From assembly GCA_041398245.1 (NCBI GenBank), contig JAWKVC010000006.1, positions 1 through 64,000 of the forward strand: a DNA stretch of 64,000 bases, in the 5' to 3' direction. The notes under the pieces are model-generated. The model saw only the letters and a list, made by a program, of their open reading frames with translations. It ran no database searches and was not told the origin of the DNA. Position 1 is the first letter of the stretch. Every line of letters starts with the position of its first letter. The DNA is from UBA7672 sp041398245 (lineage in GTDB: Bacteria; Pseudomonadota; Alphaproteobacteria; Caulobacterales; Hyphomonadaceae). Below, piece by piece: positions 17,501-25,123 of the stretch. Position numbers and translations under genes: made by a program.

Positions 17501-17708
17501 GAAGGCCTGCGTGCGTGCGGGCAATGTCTATGTGAACCGTTCCATCATCGGCGCGGTCGTCGGCGTCCAGCCCTTCGGCGGCTCGGGTCTGTCGGGCACC
17601 GGCCCCAAGGCTGGCGGCCCGCACTATGTCGCCCGCTTTGCAACCGAGCGCGCCATCACCGTGAACATCGCCGCACAGGGCGGCGATCCCACGCTGCTGA
17701 ATCTCTGA
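14583..17708 (+). CDS. putA: Bifunctional proline dehydrogenase / glutamate-semialdehyde dehydrogenase
   Basis: 1041 residues. Oxidises proline to glutamate in two channelled steps. After an arm of about 160 residues the FAD-dependent proline dehydrogenase barrel spans roughly 170-480 (LDAEEADRL, QAYQKR, VRLVKGAYWD, ATHNAHS). The P5C dehydrogenase lies from about 560 on, with PWNFPLAIF, ETGGLN and catalytic Cys833 in SAGQRC. There is no N-terminal ribbon-helix-helix domain, so unlike E. coli PutA it cannot repress its own gene, and it lacks the long C-terminal domain of larger PutAs. Start chosen at 14583; an in-frame ATG at 14547 is possible. Confidence 0.95.
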   Translation: MTGQKTSELLSPDTLDAGKYEDEASRIAEMLASPALDAAERRAAAAAARDIVVKARAETQHSGVMESFLEEFGLSNPEGLALMCLAEALLRVPDADTADALIAEKIASGDWGDHNGKSDSLLVNASTWGLMLTGRIIRPAEDAGQNPAGFVSRMVREAGEPVIRAAMMQAMRIMGGQFVMGRSIGEALKRGQRNVKRGEAASHSFDMLGEGARTMADARRYFESYANAIGSVGKAKTGASPETADGISVKLSALHPAYRAVQGERVHRELYPMVAELAKLAATHNINFTLDAEEADRLALSLSLLERLCRETDTAGWTGLGLAVQAYQKRGEQVVGWLGNLARSTSRRLMVRLVKGAYWDSEIKRAQVDGQPDYPVFTTKQATDVSYLTCADALLRSGPPIYPQFATHNAHSLASIELMATRAGREDYEFQRLHGMGGPLYKAAGCERSVRIYAPVGAHQDLLPYLVRRLLENGANTSFVHSFLDDDVPAERIASDPYTLLSASPARHPRIPTPPNLYGQERLNSSGLDFSQKAVRERIAATIAKQDALGAMAAGSIVSGKVVGSAPEQAKAPADHVRVVARISSASEADVDAAYAAASAFQPDWNAIGGPKRADILEAMANAMEQDADRLIAILAREGGKTLDDCIAEVREAVDFCRYYALEADQKFRGVEALPGPAGETNGLEMMGRGVFVCISPWNFPLAIFTGQIAGALAAGNTVLAKPAEQTPLIAFEAVKLFHKAGLPADALHLLLGDGKVGAWLTADARCGGVAFTGSTEVARIINRTLAVKDGPIVPLIAETGGLNAMFCDTTALREQVVDDVVMSAFRSAGQRCSALRLLFLPHETADETIAMIKGAMEVLTIGDPADAATDIGPIIDAEARGLLDAHLERMKPVVKTWQRDIGALHEKGTFFGPAIIELDSLDQIDREVFGPILHVIRYDTDDIETVGAALSAKGYGLTLGVHSRLEGFADTVKACVRAGNVYVNRSIIGAVVGVQPFGGSGLSGTGPKAGGPHYVARFATERAITVNIAAQGGDPTLLNL

Positions 17709-17709
17709 T

Positions 17710-18972
17710 TCAGCCCTTCGGCGACAATCGCCAGATTTCACCGTTGGCGTCGTCGGTCAGGATGTAGAGCAGCCCGTCGGGACCCTGGCGAACATCGCGT
17801 ATGCGCTTGCACCTGTCGCGCAGGAGCTTCTCCTCGCCGACAACACGTCCGTCCTCCATCTTCAGGCGGATCAGTTGCATGCCGGACAGCCCGCCGGCGA
17901 AGACATCGCCGCGCCAGTCCGGGAAGGCGCTCCCCGAATAGATGGTCATCCCCGACAGTGCGACCGAAGGCGTCCAGAAATAGACGGGCTGTTCCAGCCC
18001 CTCCTTCTGCGTGAGGCCTCCGTTCAGGAGTTTGCCGTCATTGTCCCGGCCGTAGGAGATCAGCGGAAACCCGTAATTGCGACCCGCCTGAACCCGGTTG
18101 AGTTCATCACCACCGCGCGGCTCGTTCTCGATTGTCCAGATCGCGCCGCTCTGCGGGTGTATCGCCATGCCCTGCGGATCGCGGAAGCCGAACGCCCACA
18201 CAGACGCATCGGCGCTCCTGTTCGCAATGAAGGGATTGTCTCCCGGAATTGAGCCGTTGGGATTCAAGCGCAGCATCTTGCCATTTGGGTTGGCGAGGTT
18301 CTGCACGGACACATAGGGCGTGATGATATCTGCGGTGTGGATGTAGAGTCGACCGTCCGCTGCCTGCACAATGCGGCGCGGTACCATGCCTGCCGCCTGT
18401 TTGAGGACTGTGTAGTCGGTCAACGTCTTTTCGTCCGCCGACAGTTTCGCGCTGACGATGTATCCGGTCAGGCCCTGACCTTCCGGCGTCGTGACGAAAG
18501 CGAGATAGAGTGTCCTGTTGCTGGCAAAGCCGCGGTCGAGCAGCACATCGTGCATCCCGAACAACCGGATCGCGTTCTTGATCGGCGGCGTGCCGCTCAC
18601 AGGCGTCGATGTCGCGCCATCCGCCGACACAACCCGCAGGCCTTCGCCCCGGGTGGTCACAAGGAAATTGCCCGATGGCAGGAATTGCAACGCCCACGGG
18701 TTCGGTAGGCCGGAGGCTACGACATCGAGCTTGAAATTGTCGGACGTGGGCAGGCGCGTCGCGCGGGTCTGATCGGGATAGAGCGGGGTTGGGCGATAGT
18801 CGTCGCCGGCATTGCGGGGAACGCCACAGGCCTCCAGCGACAGCTGGTCTTCCTCGTATGTCATGGCGAGTTGTTCGGGCGTCGGCTTGGGCGCAATCTG
18901 GGCAAGCGTGGAGGGTGTGAGAAGCGGCGCAGTCAGTACCGAGGCCGCAAGCAGCACAGCCAGACGTCTCAT
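17710..18972 (-). CDS. PQQ-dependent sugar dehydrogenase (soluble glucose/sorbosone type)
   Basis: 420 residues with a cleavable signal peptide (residues 1-24, ending TLAQ), so periplasmic. The six-bladed beta-propeller of the GSDH family is evident: GLPNPWALQFLPSGNFLVTTR near the N terminus, ENEPRGGDELNRVQAGRNYG in the middle and DGLLYILTDDANGEIWRL at the end. Such enzymes oxidise aldoses or aldehydes with pyrroloquinoline quinone. The substrate is unknown and no pqq genes are in the window. Convergent with putA, one base between stops. Confidence 0.88.
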   Translation of the reverse strand: MRRLAVLLAASVLTAPLLTPSTLAQIAPKPTPEQLAMTYEEDQLSLEACGVPRNAGDDYRPTPLYPDQTRATRLPTSDNFKLDVVASGLPNPWALQFLPSGNFLVTTRGEGLRVVSADGATSTPVSGTPPIKNAIRLFGMHDVLLDRGFASNRTLYLAFVTTPEGQGLTGYIVSAKLSADEKTLTDYTVLKQAAGMVPRRIVQAADGRLYIHTADIITPYVSVQNLANPNGKMLRLNPNGSIPGDNPFIANRSADASVWAFGFRDPQGMAIHPQSGAIWTIENEPRGGDELNRVQAGRNYGFPLISYGRDNDGKLLNGGLTQKEGLEQPVYFWTPSVALSGMTIYSGSAFPDWRGDVFAGGLSGMQLIRLKMEDGRVVGEEKLLRDRCKRIRDVRQGPDGLLYILTDDANGEIWRLSPKG

Positions 18973-19078
18973 GGTGGGCTCCTCTCCCTCGATCAGCTAA
19001 AAGCATTGCACATTTCGGCTGCGCGTACACTGATCCACAGGTGATTCCACTTGGGGCCTGACCTTGGGCATTTTCGCA

Positions 19079-19498
19079 ATGGGCAGACGGGGTGTTGTGG
19101 ATTTAGCTCGCGGTCAGTCCGTGAGTGTCGCCGTTGCGTGCGCGGTTGTGGCCGTTGGGCTGGTTTCAGTTTCCCCCGCGGCTGGAATGCTGTCCCGACT
19201 GGGCACGCTGGGCTTCGGTTTGTTTCTTGGTGCGGTTGCTATTCTGGTTAGGTCTGCGCGCGATCAGGCGGCGCCCAAGCGTGACAGGTCCGAGTCTGGG
19301 TGGCCGCACGAAGGCGCTTTGCTGCTTGGCGCCGCTCTTCTCTATACCGCAGTAGCATGCTGCACGTTTGCTTGCTTGGCCGTCGCGAGGGCCGTCGCCG
19401 ATCCTGTACCGATTACGCTGGCAGGCATACTGTTGCTTGGGAATGCGATGTTCGGATTCTTCGCCCTGATGTCCTACCGTCAGAGAGTGCGGGATTGA
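19079..19498 (+). CDS. Small multi-pass membrane protein, unknown function
   Basis: 139 residues from the ATG at 19079 (a TTG at 19064 would add five). Four hydrophobic segments of transmembrane length with a short basic loop (RSARDQAAPKRDRSES) in the middle. Third codon positions are less G/C-biased than in neighbours, and the gene sits beside a decayed transporter, so this stretch may be acquired or under relaxed selection. No family recognised. Confidence 0.45.
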   Translation: MGRRGVVDLARGQSVSVAVACAVVAVGLVSVSPAAGMLSRLGTLGFGLFLGAVAILVRSARDQAAPKRDRSESGWPHEGALLLGAALLYTAVACCTFACLAVARAVADPVPITLAGILLLGNAMFGFFALMSYRQRVRD

Positions 19499-19643
19499 TT
19501 TGAAGGCGCTGCATCGCGCCGCACTTCAAGACCGCGCGAAGCCGGACTAGAAGCAGTCTACGGCATGTCCCCGGAGAAGCAGGGCCTTGCCTTCGGGAAG
19601 GGCGGGCGCCTTGGGTGACATACCCCAACGTGGATCATCGGCC

Positions 19644-20923
19644 GTGGTCGAGGCGGACGAGGCCTACGACCAGTTCGTTCGCGACAACCTGAAGCGGAAC
19701 TATATCGGTCACTTCCTGCACGGCATGCTGGGGATGACCGGCTTCCGGCTGGTCAACACCCCCACCTTCGTGCCGGCCTACATCCACTCGATTTCCGGCT
19801 CCGATTTCTGGGTCGGCATCGGCACCAGCCTCCAGCAGTTGGGCGGCATCGTCTCGCCAATCGTCGGGGCCTCGCAGGTCGAGCACCGCAAGCGCATTCT
19901 GCCGGTGTCAGTGACGCTCGGCTTCCTGATGCGCTTGCAGATCCTGGGTCTTGCGATCTCGGGTTGGTTCCTTGCCGGGCCCCCCGCATTGGTGTTTGCA
20001 TTGCTGTTCCTGTTCCTGCTCGGCGTGTTTCAGGGCCGCAGCGCGTCGCTTTCCAGCCTCGCCAAGGTGATCCCCATCCGCCTGCGTGCAATGGCTGCAG
20101 GCCTGGCGTAATCTGATTGGCGGGTTCGGTCGCCGCCCTGTTATCGTACTTCGCCGGCACGTGGCTCGTCGCCAATCATGTCTGGGGCAACGGCTACGCC
20201 ACCACGTTCTTCGTTTCTTTCGTTCTGACCAGCCTCGGCCTCTCCGCGCTCCAGATCACGATGCGCGAGCCGAGCCGCCGACAGTGCGCGAGCGCAGCGG
20301 CTGCGCGACCGCGTGAAGCGATTTTCCGGCGCTCATCCGCGAGGATAGCGGCTTGCCCGGTTCATGCTGGCGCACCTTCGTGATGTGGGGCTGGTCGCAT
20401 CGCCCAGCCCTTCCTGTTTCTGTATGCAACGTCAGAATTGCATCGGCTGAAGCGGATCCCGCCCGCTTCGGCGTGACGCTGGCCATCCTGTCCCTTCGCC
20501 TATATGGGCGCTGACACGTGACAAACTCCGATCTGGGTTATCTGTCCGACCGCCAGGGTTTCCAAGGTTCGACTTTCGTGTTCTCGACTATACTCAACAT
20601 CATCGGTGTCGCCGCCATGATGTTCGGAAACTCGATCGAGACTTCGCCTTCGCCTTCTTCCTCATTGGCGCGGGGCCAGTCCGGTTTCCAGATGTCGACC
20701 ACCAACACCGTTCTGGAATATGGCCACCCGCATGACGCCGATGCGCATGGCCCTGTCGAACACGGCCGAAGGCGGTTATGCGCTCGGCAATACGTTGCTC
20801 GGGAGCCGGTCTCGCGTCGTGCTGTGGGGCTATGAAGCGTCGCTATGGGCCTCGATGGCGTCAATGGCGGTGGCGCTGGCCATTTCAGTCTGGAAAATGG
20901 ACGAGCCGCGCCGCCGGCGCTAG
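19644..20923 (+). pseudogene. MFS transporter remnant with multiple frameshifts
   Basis: Pieces of one major facilitator-like protein appear in successive frames. 19644-20108 gives FVRDNLKRNYIGHFLHGMLG and several membrane helices. A second frame continues with QAWRNLIGGF. A third (about 20117-20280) gives VAALLSYFAGTWLVANHVWG and LQITMREP. A fourth begins near 20518 (YLSDRQGFQGSTFVFSTI), and a fifth (20720-20923) gives MALSNTAEGGYALGNTLLGS and a last helix before MDEPRRRR. At least five frame changes and internal stops mean it cannot encode a working carrier. Substrate unknown. No ribosome site supports any internal restart. Confidence 0.82.
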
Positions 20924-21102
20924 CGGTCCGTCTCTCCGGAAGGTGCCTGTTTCCGCCGTCGCTGGTCCGCAGACTCCAAAAGACCCATCAGCTCGTCGGC
21001 TGGAGTTTCCTCGACCGGAAAGGCCTCGCGTAGCGGCGCTCCGTATGTGCGCGTCCACCGCATGGCAAATGCTCGTCCCGGTTGGCTTCGTCCTTCGGAC
21101 AT
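20920..21102 (-). CDS. Doubtful 60-residue ORF with weak NepR-like resemblance
   Basis: The only plausible reading in the 340 bases between the MFS remnant and the next gene. The stretch PLREAFPVEETPADELMGLL resembles, loosely, the LR-x-x-[YF]...EP-P-x-x-[FL]-x-x-LL core of NepR anti-sigma factors, but no ecfG sigma or phyR gene is near. There is no good Shine-Dalgarno, and third positions are poorly G/C-biased, so it may be noncoding. Its stop overlaps the end of the MFS remnant. Confidence 0.25.
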   Translation of the reverse strand: MSEGRSQPGRAFAMRWTRTYGAPLREAFPVEETPADELMGLLESADQRRRKQAPSGETDR

Positions 21103-21212
21103 CGTTGCAGGCTCGTCGGAAGTTTCAGGTATCGGGTCCTAGACGCTTTTCCGGTCGCTAGGTTCCATCGCCGTGCCTGCTTGCCGCAGCTTCCCTGCGG
21201 TCCAAGACGAAA

Positions 21213-21242
21213 ACGGCGCGATTCCCTAAGGAACCGCGCCGT
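21213..21242 (-). terminator. Intrinsic terminator of the small exported protein gene
   Basis: ACGGCGCG (21213-21220) pairs with CGCGCCGT (21235-21242), with an inner TTCC/GGAA extension. On the minus strand it is followed by TTTTCGTCTT. It begins 23 bases after the stop at 21265. Confidence 0.8.
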
Positions 21243-21264
21243 CTCGTTCACAAAGTCCGGGTGA

Positions 21265-21552
21265 TTACTTGATCTTGGCGAGTTCGGCGTCGAGCGCCGC
21301 GAGCTTCTCGTCCGAGAAGATGTCCGGCGCGTAGCCTTTGACGTCCTGCAGGGTCATCTCGCGGGCCGCGTCGAGCTGCGGGTTGTCGGCGACTTCGGGG
21401 AAAGCCTTGATGAAGGCTGCCTTGGCTTCCTCATTGTCGAGGATTGCGCCGATCGTCGACGATGTGGTGGAGAATTTCGGCGCATCCTGGGCGAGGGCGG
21501 CCGGAGAAAGGGCCACGGCAAACGCTGCGGCGACGACAAGCTTGCGGAACAT
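21265..21552 (-). CDS. Small exported protein, unknown function
   Basis: 95 residues with a clear signal peptide (about 1-21, cleaving after ALAQ). The mature 74 residues are helical and acidic, with no cysteines: SSTIGAILDNEEAKAAFIKAFP, then PDIFSDEKLAALDAELAKI. No family identified by eye. It has its own terminator and lies 100 bases downstream of mlaC in the same direction, so it may be co-transcribed. Probably a real, expressed periplasmic protein. Confidence 0.72.
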   Translation of the reverse strand: MFRKLVVAAAFAVALSPAALAQDAPKFSTTSSTIGAILDNEEAKAAFIKAFPEVADNPQLDAAREMTLQDVKGYAPDIFSDEKLAALDAELAKIK

Positions 21553-21652
21553 CTATCTCTCCATTTGGCCGCCATACGGGTCGGCCGGTCGGGAGTCTCA
21601 TACAGGAGGGCAGAGGAAACCGTCCAGTACCCTTCGCAGTAACGGTTGCGTA

Positions 21653-22309
21653 TCAGCCTTTGTAGGCCGAGCCACGACCGTCCTTCTTGCGGGCGTCCAT
21701 GTCGGCCAGCAGCACGTCGATCCGGCCGATCAGCTTGTTGATGTCGCCGTTGTTGTTGTTCAGGAAACCGACGAATTGGGCCTGCTGTTCCTGGGCCAGC
21801 CACAGGATCGACCCGCCGAGCTCGATGCCGACGTCGCGGACGCGATAGGTCTTGCCGTCGTTGGACAGGAGCACGTCCCAGAACACCTTGGTGTCCTTGC
21901 CGGTCTCCGAGCTCTTGATGACCGACTCGACCGTCGAGCGCTGCGGGCCGTCATCCTTCGAGCCGGTCACGCGCAGGGTCTCGCCGCGGAACTGGTCGAA
22001 GTGAACCTGGTAGACCTCAAGCGCGTAGGTTTCGAACTTGTCATAGTAGCGCTTGAACTCGGCATCATTCAGCGAGCGCGCCTTCACGCCGATCACGCGT
22101 TTGGCGATCGCTTCCATGTTGGCGAACTGGTTCATGTACTGGCCGAACTTGGTCTCGCGCTGGGCCGGCGTCAGCGTCCTGTCGTTCAGCACGCCCAGCA
22201 CGACGTCGGCGTTCGCCTGCACGAAGCTCTCCGACTTCTTGTCGGCGAAAGCTGCTGGCGCAGCGGCGGCCAGCACGACGGCGGCGGCGATGAGGCGGAA
22301 CAGTTTCAT
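21653..22309 (-). CDS. mlaC: Phospholipid-binding protein MlaC
   Basis: 218 residues from the ATG at 22309 (GGAGGG four bases upstream). Signal peptide 1-22 (AAFADKK). The mature chain follows the MlaC/Ttg2D family: FVQANADVVLGVLND, then R-x-x-FGQYMNQF, YYDKFETYALEVYQVHF and the strand-rich end with IELGGSILWLAQEQQAQFVGFL. MlaC ferries phospholipids through the periplasm between the outer-membrane MlaA complex and the inner-membrane MlaFEDB transporter. mlaA lies just upstream, but mlaFED are not in the window. Regulation not evident. Confidence 0.9.
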   Translation of the reverse strand: MKLFRLIAAAVVLAAAAPAAFADKKSESFVQANADVVLGVLNDRTLTPAQRETKFGQYMNQFANMEAIAKRVIGVKARSLNDAEFKRYYDKFETYALEVYQVHFDQFRGETLRVTGSKDDGPQRSTVESVIKSSETGKDTKVFWDVLLSNDGKTYRVRDVGIELGGSILWLAQEQQAQFVGFLNNNNGDINKLIGRIDVLLADMDARKKDGRGSAYKG

Positions 22310-22367
22310 GGAGCCCTCCACGCGATCTCTTTCGGATCACCCGTTCAAAAATCTAGTTCGTCTTCGT

Positions 22368-23087
22368 CTAGTTCTGAGGCGTCATTCGGATCATCGTAGG
22401 GAATTCCGATGTCCGCGGCCCTTGTGCGGCCATACAAGCGCCTAACTGTGGTATAGGGCTCGACCTGCCGATCGAGTTCATCGGTCGCTCCAGCGCGCCT
22501 TCGCGCGCATCGATACCCCACAATGCAAACGTTCCGGCGCGGATCGCATCGTCGTTCTCGAATTCCGGGTACTCCAGCGGGTTGAGCGCGAGATCGCCGC
22601 CCAGCCCCGTCAGGTCGCGCGGGTTGGTTGGTCCAATGAAGGGCAGCACAAGGAACGGGCCGGACTCGACGCCCCATGTTCCCAGCGTCTGGCCGAAGTC
22701 TTCCTTGGTCCGCTGGATGCCCATGACCGAGGCCGGATCGAAAATGCCGGCGATGCCGATGGTCGAATTGATCACGAAACGACTCACCGTGGCGCCCGCG
22801 TCCGGAATCTTGCCCTGCAGGACGTGGTTCACGGCGGTCAGCGGCTCGCCAAGATTAGCCGAGAAATTGCCGACGCCCTCACGGATCGGTTCATTGGTCA
22901 CGGCGCGATAGCCCTCGGCGATCGGCTTGATGACGGCGCGGTCCACGCCGTCATTGAAGGCGAACATCTGCCGGTTGAAATCCTCATACGGATCGTCCGG
23001 GTTCGGCCCGGCTGTCAGGCAGCCTGACAGGGCCATGGCGGCGAACGCGGGCAGGGCGCGGGGCAGCAGGTGTACGGCCTTCTTCAT
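22368..23087 (-). CDS. mlaA: MlaA (VacJ) outer-membrane lipoprotein, C-terminal frameshift
   Basis: Start at ATG 23087, with lipobox ALSGC giving an acylated Cys near residue 22. DPYEDFNRQMFAFNDGVDRAVIKP is the family signature. MlaA forms the outer-membrane ring that removes mislocalised phospholipids from the outer leaflet and passes them to MlaC. Near 22481-22488 a one-base deletion moves the frame. The intended C terminus (TDELDRQVEPYTTVRRLYG and an acidic tail) is in the next frame and ends at 22345. The frame given here ends with about 30 out-of-register residues. Restoring one base would give about 247 residues, the normal length. Confidence 0.88.
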   Translation of the reverse strand: MKKAVHLLPRALPAFAAMALSGCLTAGPNPDDPYEDFNRQMFAFNDGVDRAVIKPIAEGYRAVTNEPIREGVGNFSANLGEPLTAVNHVLQGKIPDAGATVSRFVINSTIGIAGIFDPASVMGIQRTKEDFGQTLGTWGVESGPFLVLPFIGPTNPRDLTGLGGDLALNPLEYPEFENDDAIRAGTFALWGIDAREGALERPMNSIGRSSPIPQLGACMAAQGPRTSEFPTMIRMTPQN

Positions 23088-23258
23088 TTCGGGATGCTCC
23101 CACGACGCGGCTGGATATGATGGCCTCGGCAAGCCTGATCAACCTTCAGGCTCAGCTTCGCGTGCTAATCTTGTCGGAATACGAGCATGGACCGGGCCAT
23201 AAGGGCCTGACGTGCGCCAGAACGGGATATTGTTGCACGGAAACCACGGCTTGTGGGG

Positions 23259-23280
23259 GATATAAGGATATGTTTATATC
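23259..23280 (+). promoter_or_regulatory. Palindromic operator ahead of the methionine operon
   Basis: Perfect 7-base arms GATATAA and TTATATC separated by GGATATGT, ending five bases before the ATG of the ArsR-type regulator. The A/T-rich dyad stands out in GC-rich DNA and suits binding by a winged-helix dimer. Autoregulation by the adjacent protein is inferred. Confidence 0.72.
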
Positions 23281-23285
23281 ATTAT

Positions 23286-24263
23286 ATGGATCCCGCGAGC
23301 CTCTCTGATCTGGTTCTGGAGCTCCGCGCCGCCGGCGAGGCGACGCGGGCGCGCATCCTGATTTTGCTGTCCCACGGCGAATTGTCGGTCGGTGAACTGG
23401 CCCAGGTGCTCAACCAGAGCCAGCCTCGCCTTTCGCGCCACCTCAAATTCCTTACTGGCGCAGGACTTGTCGAGCGTCTGCCCGAAGGCGCCTGGGTTTT
23501 CTATCGCCTGCCGGGCGAAGGGCGCAGGCGGGCGCTTGTCGATGCGCTGGTCAGCTCCGTCGATCCGGCCGACCCCGAAGTCCAGCGTGACCTTGTCCGC
23601 CTGCGCGAGGTGAAGACCGAACGGGTTGCCGCCGCTGACGCCTACTTCGCCCGCGTCGCGGACCATTGGGACGAACTGCGCGCGCTGCACTATTCCGAGG
23701 ATGAAATCGAGAAGGCGGTGCTTGCCGCCGCCGGGCCGGGACCGTTCGATCTTGTGGTCGACTTCGGCACGGGCACCGGCCGCATGCTGGCGCTGTTCGC
23801 TGCCCTCGCCCGCCGTGTCGAAGGCATCGACCTGTCGCACCAGATGCTCACCGTCGCCCGCTCCAAGCTTGAAGCCGCGAAAGCGGCAAACGCATTCGTG
23901 CGCCATGGCGATGCGACCGCGACGCCCTATCCGGACAGTTGCGCCAGCCTCGTCATCATCCATCAGGTGCTGCATTTCCTCGACGATCCCTCACGCGCCC
24001 TGCGCGAGGCGGCGCGCGTACTGCAGCCCGGCGGTCGTGTCATCGTCGTCGACTTTGCGCCGCATACCCATGAACACCTGCGCGAGCAGCACGCCCATCG
24101 CAGGCTGGGCGTCAGCGAGGCCGACCTCGCCGGATGGAGCGAGAAGGCCGGCTTTGAACAAAGCTTCTCCCGCACGTTCGATGCCCCGAACGGCGAGAAG
24201 GGAATATCGGTGATGGTGTGGGCGGCTGATGTCGCCAAGTCCGCCAGGAGGTCTGCCGCATGA
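23286..24263 (+). CDS. ArsR-family regulator fused to SAM-dependent methyltransferase
   Basis: 325 residues from the ATG at 23286. Residues about 5-85 are an ArsR winged helix (LSVGELAQVLNQSQPRLSRHLKFL is the recognition region), with no Cys metal site. Residues about 140-310 are a class I methyltransferase domain (VVDFGTGTGRMLAL for SAM binding, then IIHQVLHFLDD and LQPGGRVIVVDF). It heads the metF/metH operon, overlapping metF by four bases. The likely job is to repress the operon according to SAM or SAH level, with the methyltransferase fold serving as sensor, as for SahR-like regulators. Enzymatic activity is not excluded. Ligand is inferred. Confidence 0.85.
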   Translation: MDPASLSDLVLELRAAGEATRARILILLSHGELSVGELAQVLNQSQPRLSRHLKFLTGAGLVERLPEGAWVFYRLPGEGRRRALVDALVSSVDPADPEVQRDLVRLREVKTERVAAADAYFARVADHWDELRALHYSEDEIEKAVLAAAGPGPFDLVVDFGTGTGRMLALFAALARRVEGIDLSHQMLTVARSKLEAAKAANAFVRHGDATATPYPDSCASLVIIHQVLHFLDDPSRALREAARVLQPGGRVIVVDFAPHTHEHLREQHAHRRLGVSEADLAGWSEKAGFEQSFSRTFDAPNGEKGISVMVWAADVAKSARRSAA

Positions 24264-25123
24264 GCAAAACGCCAAGCGTCTCCTTTGAATTCTTCCCACC
24301 CAAGACGCCGGACATGGAGGCCAAGCTGTGGGACTCGGTGCGCCGGCTTGAGCCGGTGAAGCCGTCCTATGTGTCCGTCACCTACGGCGCCGGCGGTTCC
24401 ACGCGCGAGCGCACACACGGCATCGTCAAGCGTATGGTCGAGGAAACCAGCCTCAAGCCGGCCGGGCACATCACCTGCGTCGCGGCGACAAAGGATGAAA
24501 TCGATCAGGTGCTGAAGGGCTACTGGAGCGCTGGCGTGAAGCGGATCGTCGCCCTGCGCGGCGACCCCACCACCGGCATCGGCACGAAGTATGAGCCGCA
24601 TCCGGGCGGCTACGCCTACGCCAGCGATCTTATCGCCGGCGCCCGCAAGATCGCGGACTTCGACATTTCCGTCGGTTGCTATCCTGAGGTCCACCCGCAG
24701 GCGCCGTCGCTGAAAGCGGAGGTCGACAATCTGAAGCGCAAGTTCGACGCCGGCGCGACGCGGGCGATCACGCAGTTCTTCTTCTATCCCGATGTATTCT
24801 TCAAATTCCTCGATCAGGCCCGCGCCGCCGGCATCACCCAGCCCATCGTTCCGGGCATCATGCTGCAATCCAATTTCAAGGGCCTGCAGCGCATGGCCGA
24901 TCTCTGTAACACCGCCGTCCCGCATCGCATCGCCGAACTCTATGACGGGCTCGATCACGATCCGGAAACGCGCGACCTTGTCACCGCGCATGTCGCCGCC
25001 GATCTCTGCCACCGTCTGGCGGAGCAGGGCGTCGACCATTTCCACTTCTACACGATGAACAGGGCTGGCCTGTCGCTGTCGACCTGCCGCCTGCTGGGCA
25101 TCAAGCCGGAGATCCGCCAATGA
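24260..25123 (+). CDS. metF: Methylenetetrahydrofolate reductase
   Basis: 287 residues, the normal bacterial length. Reduces 5,10-methylene-THF to 5-methyl-THF with FAD and NADH, feeding methionine synthase. FEFFPPKTPDME near the N terminus, VTYGAGGSTRERT, RGDP and PGIM are family signatures of the FAD-binding TIM barrel. The start ATG overlaps the preceding stop (ATGA), and the stop overlaps the next start the same way, indicating translational coupling through the operon. Confidence 0.96.
   Translation: MSKTPSVSFEFFPPKTPDMEAKLWDSVRRLEPVKPSYVSVTYGAGGSTRERTHGIVKRMVEETSLKPAGHITCVAATKDEIDQVLKGYWSAGVKRIVALRGDPTTGIGTKYEPHPGGYAYASDLIAGARKIADFDISVGCYPEVHPQAPSLKAEVDNLKRKFDAGATRAITQFFFYPDVFFKFLDQARAAGITQPIVPGIMLQSNFKGLQRMADLCNTAVPHRIAELYDGLDHDPETRDLVTAHVAADLCHRLAEQGVDHFHFYTMNRAGLSLSTCRLLGIKPEIRQ

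Noticed and set aside
23963..25120. 385-codon minus-strand frame across metF and the regulator
   Set aside because: Shadow of the operon. No promoter, ribosome site or recognised sequence.
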